Notes: generated by a model not told the origin, from the sequence alone. A DNA stretch of 64,000 nt from G963665925 sp963678925 (GCA_963678925.1 OY787533.1:2914001-2978000), one strand, 5' to 3'; positions 16,856 through 25,351 are shown, counted from the first letter of the stretch. Numbers and translations: made by a program.

Positions 16856-16912
16856 AAAAGGGGCATCCTTGAAATGATTGTTTAACGAATCATTCCAAGG
16901 ATGCCCCTTATT
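16856..16912. terminator. Bidirectional terminator between galM and the chemoreceptor gene
   Basis: AAGGGGCATCCTTGAAATGATT pairs with AATCATTCCAAGGATGCCCCTT (one mismatch/bulge) around a GTTTAACG loop. The A-run on the left and the T-rich right flank let it work for both converging genes. Confidence 0.85.
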
Positions 16913-16917
16913 GTTTG

Positions 16918-18726
16918 TTATAGACGATATTTCTTGAGTTCGGTTCTCAGGTTGACAGAAAGCTTTTCAAGCTCAATAATGTAATCTGCGAAATCCTGAA
17001 GCTGATCTGTAAACTGCTGTACATTGGCACTCATTTCCTGACTTGAAGCCGAGTTCTCTTCAGCAATAGCAGCAAGTGTGTGCATGTTTTCAAATACTTC
17101 ACTGACCTTATGGGTTTCAGACTGGAGTCGCGCGGAAAGTTCAACAATGCCATCTGCAACTTCAGAAATCTGATCGGTTGCAACACGGTTATTTTCAGCA
17201 ACGTTATGCAGCTTCTTGTTGCCTTCTTCTAGGGCAACGAACTGGTCTGCCACTTCAGTAACCATTCGGTTAACTTCTTCTGTAAAGAGGTTGAGATTTG
17301 AGTTGATCGTATTTACAGCGTCTTTTGAATCCTCAGCGAGCTTACGGACTTCTTCGGCTACAACAGCAAAGCCACGACCGTGTTCTCCGGCTCTTGCCGC
17401 TTCGATGGAAGCATTGAGCGCAAGCAGGTTTGTCTGTTCTGCAATGGACTCTACTGTAGAAACAATGGCGATGATATCCTGTACCTTTTCAGAAAGGTCT
17501 TGGCCCAGCTGGTTTACACCAGAGAACTTTTCGCGAATCTCATTGAGGTTGAGCGCAACATTCTGCAGCTCAAGGAATGATTTTTCGATATTATCAACTG
17601 CCGACTCAAGATTGTCCTTGCGCTCGATTTCCTCAGTGGAGAGGGTGTTGAGCATTTCTATATTGCCGCTCAAAATATTTACAGAGCGTTCAGTTTCAGT
17701 TGCCTGATGTGTTGCGCCTTCTGCTACTTCTTGAACATTTGTAGCAATGATTTCTGAGACTTCGGTCATTTTATCAGAAACATCCTTGAACTTATTGTTA
17801 AAGTTGTGGATATCATCCACACCGCCCTTGAAGAGAATGAAGTCTTCGCGGAGCTTGTCTTTAACACCGCTGATGTTCTTGAAAATCTCCTCGTACATGT
17901 CCCCTGTTGAAAGGATCGTGTCACCATCAAACTTAAGGGCTTTCATTTCGTCGAGCTCTTCGACGGTTGCAAGTGTTGGTTTAATAACAATTTGAGAAGC
18001 CAAAATACCAATCAGAAGCGTCAGGGCACCTGTAATGCCGGCAACCATCCAGTCACCAGATGCAAAGCCGGTAGCAAGGAGTGCCGTAAGGGCAGGAGGG
18101 ATGGCAATCTTGGCAGGAATATAGCGCACAAATCCAAATGAAAGTACCTTGCTTATTGGATAGTTCTTATAAACACGTGTACCTTTTTCAACCTTGATTT
18201 TCATGATCATCTGATGGCGGCCATCAGAAAGCTTGGACTGCTCAAGAATTTCTACGTCCATTTTTTCATTGAAATATTCAGCCGCACCTTCAAGAAGGCC
18301 CTGCAGATAATCGAACATGCCGCGAGATGACTGATATGTGATCTTGAACGTTGTATTATCAATTTCTTCAGGAATCAGTCTTGGTGGCTTGGCACCTTTG
18401 ATCATACGTGTTAACTGTGCATGGACCGTATCCATCATCATTAGGAATGCTTTAAGAGAAGACCTTTCAAAGAAAGACGGGAACCATTTGCTGAAGCTGT
18501 ATATATTATTTCTACCTAGGGTTTTCCAAACCTCAGATGTAGTAATGCCAGCTTGTGATGCAACGTTGTCCATCAGACTAAAAATTGTTTTGTCTTCAAT
18601 GTCATCGAGTGGAGAAATCATCTTATCAGCTGACCAACCGATAGAATCCATAGCTTGATATTTTATGGATTGTCCCCACACATTTTCTATGGTGCTCAGC
18701 CATACTGAAACAACGGAACCTTTCAT
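16918..18726 (-). CDS. Methyl-accepting chemotaxis protein with N-terminal H-NOX heme domain
   Basis: 602 residues, ATG 18726 with AAGGAGGT upstream. Residues 1-185 are an H-NOX (HNOB) domain, which binds heme and senses O2 or NO. Numbering matches Thermoanaerobacter (Tt) H-NOX exactly: proximal heme ligand His102 (MMMDTVHAQL), the Tyr131-x-Ser133-x-Arg135 propionate motif, Pro115, and the distal pocket residues Trp9, Asn74, Phe78 and Tyr140. Tyr140 with Trp9/Asn74 stabilises bound O2 in the Tt protein, so this is predicted to be an O2-binding form. Two membrane helices follow (about 205-255), then a cytoplasmic signalling domain with EQTNLLALNASIEAARAGEH. No HAMP is obvious. It likely drives taxis away from oxygen. 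Confidence 0.93.
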   Translation of the reverse strand: MKGSVVSVWLSTIENVWGQSIKYQAMDSIGWSADKMISPLDDIEDKTIFSLMDNVASQAGITTSEVWKTLGRNNIYSFSKWFPSFFERSSLKAFLMMMDTVHAQLTRMIKGAKPPRLIPEEIDNTTFKITYQSSRGMFDYLQGLLEGAAEYFNEKMDVEILEQSKLSDGRHQMIMKIKVEKGTRVYKNYPISKVLSFGFVRYIPAKIAIPPALTALLATGFASGDWMVAGITGALTLLIGILASQIVIKPTLATVEELDEMKALKFDGDTILSTGDMYEEIFKNISGVKDKLREDFILFKGGVDDIHNFNNKFKDVSDKMTEVSEIIATNVQEVAEGATHQATETERSVNILSGNIEMLNTLSTEEIERKDNLESAVDNIEKSFLELQNVALNLNEIREKFSGVNQLGQDLSEKVQDIIAIVSTVESIAEQTNLLALNASIEAARAGEHGRGFAVVAEEVRKLAEDSKDAVNTINSNLNLFTEEVNRMVTEVADQFVALEEGNKKLHNVAENNRVATDQISEVADGIVELSARLQSETHKVSEVFENMHTLAAIAEENSASSQEMSANVQQFTDQLQDFADYIIELEKLSVNLRTELKKYRL

Positions 18727-19022
18727 GTAAACCTCCTTAGGAAAGTTGACTCTATTAGTGCAATTATACCAGATTTGTCGTGAAAAGGTGCATATATTAT
18801 TACTTTTAAATCGTCAAAAATCACCAAGAGCCGAAATATGACACTTCATAATTACCCATTTACATGAAAAACTAGCGCAGCTTGAAAGAAAAATGGCATT
18901 TTATTAGCTAAAAGTATTGAAAATATACGGATTGTGAAGTTTTTTATGTCTTACAAGCCATGCAATATGCACCACATATACATGCCATTGTTGAGCTGGG
19001 GCATGCGGGGGTTGAAAAGGGG
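18727..19022. other. Gene-free upstream region of the H-NOX chemoreceptor
   Basis: About 300 AT-rich bases between the chemoreceptor start and the terminator of the flavoprotein gene. Apart from an extended -10 promoter near the chemoreceptor start I see no open frame with a ribosome site, repeat or structured element. Confidence 0.5.
18763..18771 (-). promoter_or_regulatory. Extended -10 promoter for the H-NOX chemoreceptor
   Basis: On the minus strand the sequence reads TGGTATAAT, an extended -10 element (TGnTATAAT), 37 bases upstream of the ATG at 18726. No good -35 box is visible, which is usual for extended -10 promoters. Confidence 0.5.
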
Positions 19023-19056
19023 TAAAAAAAACAGCTGTTGTCTGGCAACAGCTGCT
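19023..19056 (-). terminator. Rho-independent terminator after the flavoprotein gene (minus strand)
   Basis: Minus strand: AGCAGCTGTTGCCAGACAAC pairs onward with AACAGCT and is followed by eight T (plus-strand A-run 19024-19031). Confidence 0.85.
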
Positions 19057-19099
19057 TACTGATATTGATTGTGTTCTTAATATATTCAAAGTATTTGAA

Positions 19100-20179
19100 T
19101 TACTTATTTGCCATGTAAGTGTCGTATTCCTGACGAATACTTTCAATCACTTCATGTACTGTGGAGATTCCGGTAATTTTTGAAGCGTTTTGTCCAACGA
19201 AAACCAGACCGTTTTCAACATCCCCTTCAACAGAGGCAACAAGGGCATCTGTTATGCAGTAAGGTGTTGTTGCCGGATTACATCCCTTGAGACAGTTGTA
19301 GCAGCGTGTCACCTTAAGTGCACCTTCCTTGGCCATCTCAGTGAATTTGTTGTGAATTGCACGACCTGGCATGCCAACTGGGCTCACGATGATCTCGATA
19401 TCCTCTTCGCTTGCGTCAACATAGGCCTGCTTGAAGTTTTCATGTGCATCACATTCCTCAGTCGCAACAAAACGTGTAGACATTTGGACGCCAGCAGCAC
19501 CGGCTTCCAGCATTTCAGCCATGTCTTCTCCGGAATATACGCCACCAGCGGCAATGACAGCAACTTTTCTTCCGTATTTTTCTTCATATGGCTTAAGGGC
19601 TTCAACAACCTCAGTGACGATGTCCTTCAGCTTTGGCCAAGTACCTTCTTTGAGCATTTCTGGTGAAAAGCCAAGGTGTCCACCTGCAAGAGGACCTTCA
19701 ACAATCACTGCGTCGGGAAGGAAGTCATACTTTCTATCCCAGATTTTCGCGATTGTCGCTGCAGCCTTACCCGAGGAAACAATCGGCGCAATTTTTGTCG
19801 TAGAACCCTTAACGAGTTCAGGTAAAGACTTAGGCAGTCCTGCACCTGAAATGATGAGGTCGGCCTTTTCTTTAACAGCGGTCATGACCAGCTCTGTATA
19901 GTTTTTAGAAGCGGCAAGAAAGTTAACGCCGATAATGCCATTTGGCGCAAGTTCCTTTGCTTTTCTAATTTCCTTAATAAGACCTTGTACATTTGCTGCT
20001 GCGTTGTCGATTCTGAAATTTTCTTCTTTGTAGCCTGGCTGCGCACCGGAAATGATGCCGATACCGCCTTCATTTGCAACGGCTGCTGCAAGTTTAGACA
20101 TTGAAACGCCGATACCCATGCCGCCTTGAATTATGGGAAGCTTGACGTTCAAATCTCTTATTTTCAAAGTTGGAAACAT
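19100..20179 (-). CDS. FMN-dependent nitronate monooxygenase / FabK-like oxidoreductase
   Basis: 359 residues from ATG 20179 (AGGAGTG upstream). The TIM-barrel flavoprotein pattern is clear: LPIIQGGMGIGVS at the start, GVNFLAA, GAGLPKSLPEL, VEGPLAGGHLGF with the catalytic His, IAAGGVYSG and the FMN phosphate loop GAAGVQMSTRFVATEE. Members oxidise nitronates or act as enoyl-ACP reductase II (FabK). The C-terminal RCYNCLKGCN...YCITDAL block with four Cys is typical of a clostridial branch annotated as nitronate monooxygenase; its role there is unclear. No fatty-acid genes are adjacent, which argues against FabK. It is a single-gene unit with its own promoter. Confidence 0.82.
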   Translation of the reverse strand: MFPTLKIRDLNVKLPIIQGGMGIGVSMSKLAAAVANEGGIGIISGAQPGYKEENFRIDNAAANVQGLIKEIRKAKELAPNGIIGVNFLAASKNYTELVMTAVKEKADLIISGAGLPKSLPELVKGSTTKIAPIVSSGKAAATIAKIWDRKYDFLPDAVIVEGPLAGGHLGFSPEMLKEGTWPKLKDIVTEVVEALKPYEEKYGRKVAVIAAGGVYSGEDMAEMLEAGAAGVQMSTRFVATEECDAHENFKQAYVDASEEDIEIIVSPVGMPGRAIHNKFTEMAKEGALKVTRCYNCLKGCNPATTPYCITDALVASVEGDVENGLVFVGQNASKITGISTVHEVIESIRQEYDTYMANK

Positions 20180-20272
20180 CTTTCTTCACTCCTGACTGAG
20201 TTTGTTATGAGAAGCTATTGCAACGGTTATACCTATAAACCGCCAATTTCAAACAGTTAATCTCCACTTCAT

Positions 20273-20300
20273 TGTATATCAAAACGGAAGGGCAAGTCAA
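20273..20300 (-). promoter_or_regulatory. Promoter for the flavoprotein gene (minus strand)
   Basis: Minus strand TTGACT (20300-20295), 16-base spacer, TATACA (20278-20273), about 95 bases upstream of the ATG at 20179. A loose palindrome (GGTTATACCTATAAACC, 20225-20241) lies in the leader and could be an operator. Confidence 0.5.
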
Positions 20301-20367
20301 CACTAGATATTAGCACCTGATACTAATGGTTGACAGGGTGGCACCAGGTTCAATCTCAAATCTCAAC

Positions 20368-20396
20368 TTGAATTTTTAAAGGACTATTGATAGAAT
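20368..20396 (+). promoter_or_regulatory. Promoter for the pantothenate operon
   Basis: TTGAAT (20368-20373), a 17-base spacer and TAGAAT (20391-20396). Transcription would start near 20403, leaving a leader of about 190 bases before panG. A TTGACA at 20330-20335 lacks a matching -10 at the right distance. Confidence 0.5.
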
Positions 20397-20568
20397 GTCC
20401 ATGGATGGTATCCTTGGAACCATACCATGTGCAGATGATTTATTTAAAATCCCATATGCTTATTCCGATGAAATCGGAATATATTCTGCTCGGAGCCTAT
20501 GGACGGAGACAGACTATATGAATGAAGCAATCATTCTATTCGTACGCCTGCCCATAAAGCAGGTTTTT
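20397..20568 (+). promoter_or_regulatory. Structured leader upstream of panG, riboswitch-like
   Basis: Three helices are visible: ATGGTAT/ATACCAT (20405-20411 with 20422-20428), TATTCCGA/TCGGAATA (20461-20468 with 20474-20481, TGAAA loop), and a possible closing helix GTCCATGG/CCTATGGAC (20397-20404 with 20497-20504). A terminator-like hairpin CCTGC-N7-GCAGG plus TTTTT (20547-20568) ends just before the panG ribosome site. The layout fits transcription attenuation. A pan RNA motif is known upstream of panB/panC/panD genes in Firmicutes, but I could not match its consensus. The closing helix would need a start upstream of the promoter proposed at 20368. Confidence 0.45.
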
Positions 20569-20590
20569 GTGATTTTTGGGAGGGATTAAT

Positions 20591-21481
20591 TTGAAAATGG
20601 GCTTTGTTGGAGCGGGAAAGGTTGGAAAAGGATTCGGCGCTTACTTGAAGTCGAATGACATTACTTTATCCGGCTATTTCAGTCGTTCAGAAAAGTCAGC
20701 GGAGGAAGCTGCAAGCCTGACCGAGAGTGGGTATTACAGCGACATAATGAGTTTGGTCAAGTCATCTGACTGTATTTTCATCACGACACCCGATGCGGTG
20801 ATTGAGACGCTTGCAGGTCAAATTGCAACGCATTCAGAAAATACCCAGGGACTTGAAGGCAATTTGCAAGGCAAAATTTTTGTGCATATGAGCGGGGCGC
20901 ATTCCAGCGCACGACTTGAAGCACTCAAGGCACACGGCGCAGATATCTGTTCTGTCCATCCCATACAATCGATTGCGGATGTCAGAACGGCGGTGGATCA
21001 GTTGAAAACCACTGTGTTTTCCGTAGAAGGAACACCGGGAGCTGTCAAAGCCATGAGTGAACTGCTTGAGAGCATGCACAACACTTACTTCATTATTGAA
21101 GAAGAGCAGAAAACCCTGTATCATATGGCTGCCTGTACGGTTTCGAATTACTTGGTGACCCTGGTTGATTATGGTCTTGCCATGTATGAAGCCATTGGAA
21201 TAGACAGACAGGTTGCTTATCAGGCATTATATCCCCTGATACGTGGTACGGTGGAAAATTTAAAGCACATGGATACTAAGGAAGCCCTTACGGGACCCAT
21301 CTCACGTGGTGATATTGACACGGTGAAGGCGCATCTCCAAGCTGTAGACAACCAGGATATTGAAGCTTTTTACCGCTATTTGGGTAAAGCAACAGTAAGG
21401 ATGGCGAGAAACAAGTCGGGAACAGATTTGGAGAGGTTAGGGAAACTGGAAGAGTTGTTGGATGATGAGGTGAAATCATGA
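20591..21481 (+). CDS. panG: Ketopantoate reductase, PanG type (Rossmann + DUF2520)
   Basis: 296 residues from TTG 20591, six bases after GGGAGGG; ATG 20597 is an alternative at poorer spacing. It starts with an NAD(P)-binding fold (MGFVGAGKVGKGFGAYL) and continues with the DUF2520 helical domain (HMAACTVSNYLVTLVDYGLAMYEAIGI). Proteins of this type were shown to be ketopantoate reductases (PanG) in Francisella, with working homologues in Enterococcus faecalis and Clostridioides difficile. Its place as first gene of panG-panB-panC-panD and the lack of a classical panE fit that role: reduction of 2-dehydropantoate to pantoate. Its stop overlaps the panB start. Confidence 0.82.
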   Translation: MKMGFVGAGKVGKGFGAYLKSNDITLSGYFSRSEKSAEEAASLTESGYYSDIMSLVKSSDCIFITTPDAVIETLAGQIATHSENTQGLEGNLQGKIFVHMSGAHSSARLEALKAHGADICSVHPIQSIADVRTAVDQLKTTVFSVEGTPGAVKAMSELLESMHNTYFIIEEEQKTLYHMAACTVSNYLVTLVDYGLAMYEAIGIDRQVAYQALYPLIRGTVENLKHMDTKEALTGPISRGDIDTVKAHLQAVDNQDIEAFYRYLGKATVRMARNKSGTDLERLGKLEELLDDEVKS

Positions 21482-22314
21482 ACAAGGGCAAATTTACAGT
21501 ATCTTCTTTTATTGAATCGAAAGAACAAGGTACAAAGATATCGATGCTGACAGCATATGATTATTCTACAGCAAAGTTGCTGGATGAAGCCGGTGTGGAT
21601 TCCATTCTGGTAGGCGATTCTCTGGGAATGACAATGCTGGGCTATGATGATACATTGAAAGTGACTATGGCAGATATGATTCACCACACTAGCGCAGTGG
21701 CGCGCGGCGTCAAGAATGCATTTGTTGTGGGCGACATGCCATTTATGAGTTATCACGTAAGCGTTGAAGATGCGGTACGAAATGCGGGGCGCTTTATTAA
21801 GGAAGCTGGAGCGGACGCTGTAAAGCTAGAAGGCGGCTCAGACGTGGTAGATGTGATTAGGGCCATTGTAAGAGCACAAATCCCTGTTGTAGGGCATCTT
21901 GGGCTGACACCGCAATCGGTGAACATGTTTGGCGGTTTCAAGGTTCAGGGCAAGAGTGAGGCACAGGCCAAGAAGCTGATTGATGAAGCACTCTTACTTG
22001 AAGAGGCAGGATGCTGCGCAATTGTGCTTGAATGTGTTCCTGAGAAGCTTGCTAAAATTGTAAGCGAAAAGCTGACCATACCTACAATTGGTATTGGTGC
22101 CGGTAAATATTGTGATGGACAGGTGCTTGTAATTCAGGACATGCTGGGCATGTACTCTGATTTTACACCGAAGTTTGTGAAGAAGTTTGCCGATGTGGGC
22201 ACAGCGATGAAACAGGCTGTAGCTGATTATAAGACGGAAGTACAGGCGATGACTTTCCCAGAGGAAAAGCATACCTTCAAGATAAAGGACGAAGTGCTCG
22301 ACAAGCTGTATTAA
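21478..22314 (+). CDS. panB: 3-methyl-2-oxobutanoate hydroxymethyltransferase
   Basis: 278 residues; ATG 21478 overlaps the panG stop (ATGA). PanB transfers a hydroxymethyl group from methylene-tetrahydrofolate to 2-oxoisovalerate, making ketopantoate, the first step towards pantothenate. The family blocks are intact: MLTAYDYSTAKLLDEAG, VGDSLGMTMLGY with the metal-binding Asp, VVGDMPFMSY, AGADAVKLEGG with the substrate Lys, HLGLTPQSVNMFGGFKVQG, and GIGAGKYCDGQVLVIQDMLG. Length is normal. Confidence 0.95.
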   Translation: MNKGKFTVSSFIESKEQGTKISMLTAYDYSTAKLLDEAGVDSILVGDSLGMTMLGYDDTLKVTMADMIHHTSAVARGVKNAFVVGDMPFMSYHVSVEDAVRNAGRFIKEAGADAVKLEGGSDVVDVIRAIVRAQIPVVGHLGLTPQSVNMFGGFKVQGKSEAQAKKLIDEALLLEEAGCCAIVLECVPEKLAKIVSEKLTIPTIGIGAGKYCDGQVLVIQDMLGMYSDFTPKFVKKFADVGTAMKQAVADYKTEVQAMTFPEEKHTFKIKDEVLDKLY

Positions 22315-22331
22315 TGAGCCAGGAGGCAGCT

Positions 22332-23183
22332 ATGGAACTATTTACAAGTGGCAGGGAACTGCGCGAAGTAGTCAAAGGCTTGAAAAGACAAGGAAAGTCG
22401 GTTGGATTTGTACCAACCATGGGCTTTTTACATGAGGGACATAAATCACTCATGGAATGTGCGCGCAAAGAGAATGATGTGCTTATAGTAAGTGTGTTTG
22501 TAAACCCAACACAGTTTGGTCCGGATGAGGATCTGGAATCCTATCCGCGTGATATTGATAGAGACAAGGCCCTTATGGCTTCGGCAGGTGTGGATTACGT
22601 ATTCTACCCTAGTGTGGAGGAAATGTATCCACAAGGCTATTGCACCTATGTGAACGTTGAAGGGACATTAACCAAGCTTCTTTGTGGTGCAAGTCGCAAA
22701 GGACATTTCAGAGGTGTGGCGACTGTGGTGACCAAACTCTTCAATCTGTGTGTACCCGACCGCGCATACTTTGGAATGAAGGATGCCCAGCAGGTCTCTG
22801 TTATTCAGCGTATGGTTGAGGATATGAATATTGATATAGAGATTGTTCCGTGTCCGATTTTTCGAGAATCGGATGGCCTTGCAATGAGTTCGCGTAACAC
22901 CTATTTGAATGAAGAGCAAAGAAAAGATGCACTTGTACTTTCCAGATCCTTGCAACATGCAAAGGCGTTGATTGTGTCAGGAGAACGTGATCCAGAGAAG
23001 GTTTACAAGTCCATGAAAGCAATGATTGATGCAGTTGAATATGCGAAAATTGACTATATTGAAATTCTAAATGGTCACACGCTTGAACCGGTTCAGATAA
23101 TTGAGGGTGATATACTCATTGCCCTTGCAGCATGGTTTGGAAAACCGAAATTGTTAGATAACATCAGGTTGGAGGTTAAGTAG
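22332..23183 (+). CDS. panC: Pantoate--beta-alanine ligase (pantothenate synthetase)
   Basis: 283 residues. I chose ATG 22332 because AGGAGG lies just upstream (22321-22326); the ATG at 22314 merely overlaps the panB stop and has no good site. The enzyme joins pantoate and beta-alanine using ATP. Visible marks are PTMGFLHEGHKSLM with the HxGH nucleotide motif, VFVNPTQFGPDEDLESYPRD, FRGVATVVTKLFN, YFGMKDAQQV, and SDGLAMSSRNTYL, which holds the KMSKS-like loop. It is followed within a few bases by panD, which supplies beta-alanine. Confidence 0.95.
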   Translation: MELFTSGRELREVVKGLKRQGKSVGFVPTMGFLHEGHKSLMECARKENDVLIVSVFVNPTQFGPDEDLESYPRDIDRDKALMASAGVDYVFYPSVEEMYPQGYCTYVNVEGTLTKLLCGASRKGHFRGVATVVTKLFNLCVPDRAYFGMKDAQQVSVIQRMVEDMNIDIEIVPCPIFRESDGLAMSSRNTYLNEEQRKDALVLSRSLQHAKALIVSGERDPEKVYKSMKAMIDAVEYAKIDYIEILNGHTLEPVQIIEGDILIALAAWFGKPKLLDNIRLEVK

Positions 23184-23567
23184 ATGTTGGTGAATATGTT
23201 TAAAGGCAAGATCCACAGGGCTGTCATTACTGAGGCAAACCTGAACTATGTCGGATCAATTACAATAGACAAGACTCTTATGGATGCAGCGGGTATTCTG
23301 CCTGGTGAAAGAGTTCAAATTGTTGACAACAACAACGGTTCAAGACTTGAGACATACGTTATTGAGGGTGAGCCGGACAGTGGAATCATTTGCTTGAATG
23401 GTGCAGCAGCACGCATGGTGCAGCCTGGCGATGTCTGCATTATTATCGCTTACTGCTGGATTGAACAGGAAAAGGCACTTGATTTTGAGCCGAAGGTCGT
23501 GTTCTGTGATGAGAACAACCGCATTGTGGAAATGGCTTCAAAGGAAACACACGGCGATATCAAATAG
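23184..23567 (+). CDS. panD: Aspartate 1-decarboxylase
   Basis: 127 residues from ATG 23184, with GGAGGT at 23170-23175. PanD converts aspartate to beta-alanine and is made as a proenzyme that cleaves itself to form a pyruvoyl cofactor. The cleavage site Gly24-Ser25 is intact (LNYVGSITID), with the conserved Lys9, His11 and Tyr22 before it, and the NGAAARMVQPGD loop that completes the active site. Spacing and length equal the E. coli enzyme. It ends the operon. Confidence 0.95.
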   Translation: MLVNMFKGKIHRAVITEANLNYVGSITIDKTLMDAAGILPGERVQIVDNNNGSRLETYVIEGEPDSGIICLNGAAARMVQPGDVCIIIAYCWIEQEKALDFEPKVVFCDENNRIVEMASKETHGDIK

Positions 23568-23630
23568 GCATGTGGGTTGGTAATCGTCAAATTTGAAGGC
23601 TGAATGCCTTCTGAATCAATTGAAAACTAA

Positions 23631-23708
23631 AGTCCCGAATTTTCAATAGGGCGCGCTTCCAGACCGGTCAAGGCGCATAACTCTATTGGAAGTTCGGGAT
23701 TTTTTATT
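23631..23708 (+). terminator. Long-stem terminator after panD
   Basis: CCCGAATTTTCAATAG (from 23634) pairs with CTATTGGAAGTTCGGG (two G-T pairs), leaving about 35 bases in between that contain a smaller GCGC-closed hairpin; a T-run starts at 23700. A short hairpin GAAGGC-TGAAT-GCCTTC (23595-23611) precedes it. Confidence 0.8.
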
Positions 23709-23723
23709 TTAAAGCACGGAATC

Positions 23724-23732
23724 TGCTATAAT
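23724..23732 (+). promoter_or_regulatory. Extended -10 promoter for the CitA/DcuS-like operon
   Basis: TGCTATAAT, an extended -10 element, lies 50 bases before the TTG start at 23782. No clear -35 box is seen. Confidence 0.45.
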
Positions 23733-23781
23733 AAAGTCAACTTTTATGTGTGAACAGAGATAAGGGTAGGGGGCGCTCGCT

Positions 23782-25350
23782 TTGAAGCTATACACAAAAC
23801 TGGCTGTGATGACCATCATACTCATTATGCTGACACTGACAATCAGTGGTGTCTTGGTTGGCAAGTGGGAATTCAGAAGATTTGAAGCATCTATGGAAAA
23901 GGATCTGATGAATGTTTCACGGACACTTTCAGAAAGTGAAATTGTGCAAAATGGGCTCAAGAGCGGAAGGTCAGAAGAAATTCAGGCCTATGTGAAGCGG
24001 CTCCTGAATACGCTTGATGAAGTGGACATCATCACTGTTGCGGACATGGAATCCATACGGTATGGACATCCCAACGACAGTCGCATCGGTCAGCGCTTCG
24101 TCGGTGGAGATGAAGTACGTGTCATTGAAGAGGGTGTGAGCTATGTTTCAGTGGCAACAGGTACGCTAGGGCGGTCGCTGCGCGCATTTGCGCCAGTTTA
24201 TTCCGGCGATGAACAGGTTGGTTTTGTCATGACCGGACACATGTACAATTCGGTTCTTGCCCAGAGACGACAGATGGAGAAGAACTTTGCAATCTATGCA
24301 TTTTGGGGAACCTTTCTTGGCAGTATTGGTGCATTTTTCATATCACGGTCCATTAAGAAGAGTCTGCTCAATCTTGAACCCAGTGAAATTGCACGCCTTT
24401 ATAGAAACCAGGAAGGCATACTGTCGGCTGCCAGGGAAGGGATTATTGCCATAGACGCCAATAAGAACATTACCTTGGTCAATCAGTCTGCCATAGAAAT
24501 ACTGGGTGGTGCAGGTGAAAATGTTGTTGGCAGGCCTGTGCAGGAAGTCTTTCCAGACACGGGGCTGGTGCGTGTCATGGAAACCGGCGAAGCAGAAATT
24601 GGAAGAGAACGGGCTTTTGCAGGGACACATATTCTGGCCAACAGGATTCCCATCCTTGAAGATGGGCGCATTGTAGGAGCTATGGCAACTTTTCTTGACC
24701 GTACGGAGTTTACAAAGATGGCTGAAGAGGTGACAGGGGTAAACATCATACTTGATGCCCTCCGAGCCAATGCCCATGAGTTTAGAAACAAAATACATGT
24801 ACTCCTTGGCCTGCTTCAGCTTGAAGAGTACGATCGCGCCAGAGCTTATATCAGGGATGTTGAATCGGACAATGAAAACATCCGGCGCATGGTTTCCGGT
24901 AAAATCAAGAATGCAACAATGGGTGCCCTGCTCCTAGGAAAGTACAATCGAGCCAAGGAAGAGGGCATAGAGCTTCATTTGACTGAAGACAGCAGACTGG
25001 AAGCGGACTGCGGTGTACCGGATGATGCCCTTATTGTCGTTCTTGGGAATTTGATTGAAAACGCCATTGAAGCTATATCAAGAGCTCAAATAGAATCGGG
25101 AGAAATCCAGGTTTACATCAGCTCCATTGATGACGAAGTGGTTTGCCAGGTGCGGGATAATGGTCCGGGCATGTTGAGAGATCAGATAGAACGTTCCTTT
25201 GACAGAGGCGTTACGACAAAGCTTGGCTCTGCAGGCATAGGCCTTGACTTGGTTGCAAAGACGCTTGAACTCTATGAGGGTACAATCACCCTTGAGAGTG
25301 AGCCCGGTCAGGGGATAGAGGCAACGGCAGTTTTTAAAAGGGGGAAGTGA
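23782..25350 (+). CDS. Sensor histidine kinase, CitA/DcuS family
   Basis: 522 residues starting at TTG 23782 with AGGGGG eight bases before. Order of parts: membrane helix (about 8-28), an extracytoplasmic PASC/sCACHE-type sensor (about 35-165) with the family RYGHPNDSRIGQRF motif, second helix (about 175-195), cytoplasmic PAS (about 215-330), then a SpoOB-like dimerisation helix with phospho-acceptor His in NAHEFRNKIHVLLGLLQL, and a HATPase domain (NLIENAIEAI, DNGPGM, GSAGIGLDLV). The RYGHP motif is typical of citrate and C4-dicarboxylate sensors. It sits in front of a matching regulator and a 2-hydroxycarboxylate transporter. Confidence 0.9.
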   Translation: MKLYTKLAVMTIILIMLTLTISGVLVGKWEFRRFEASMEKDLMNVSRTLSESEIVQNGLKSGRSEEIQAYVKRLLNTLDEVDIITVADMESIRYGHPNDSRIGQRFVGGDEVRVIEEGVSYVSVATGTLGRSLRAFAPVYSGDEQVGFVMTGHMYNSVLAQRRQMEKNFAIYAFWGTFLGSIGAFFISRSIKKSLLNLEPSEIARLYRNQEGILSAAREGIIAIDANKNITLVNQSAIEILGGAGENVVGRPVQEVFPDTGLVRVMETGEAEIGRERAFAGTHILANRIPILEDGRIVGAMATFLDRTEFTKMAEEVTGVNIILDALRANAHEFRNKIHVLLGLLQLEEYDRARAYIRDVESDNENIRRMVSGKIKNATMGALLLGKYNRAKEEGIELHLTEDSRLEADCGVPDDALIVVLGNLIENAIEAISRAQIESGEIQVYISSIDDEVVCQVRDNGPGMLRDQIERSFDRGVTTKLGSAGIGLDLVAKTLELYEGTITLESEPGQGIEATAVFKRGK

Positions 25351-25351
25351 A

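Noticed and set aside
18904..19146. Minus-strand frame of 80 codons overlapping the end of the flavoprotein gene
   Set aside because: Crosses that gene's terminator, lacks a ribosome site and has no recognisable domain.
20395..20589. Open frame of 64 codons before panG
   Set aside because: No ribosome site, no family likeness, and it overlaps the structured leader and the panG start; the RNA structure explains the region better.
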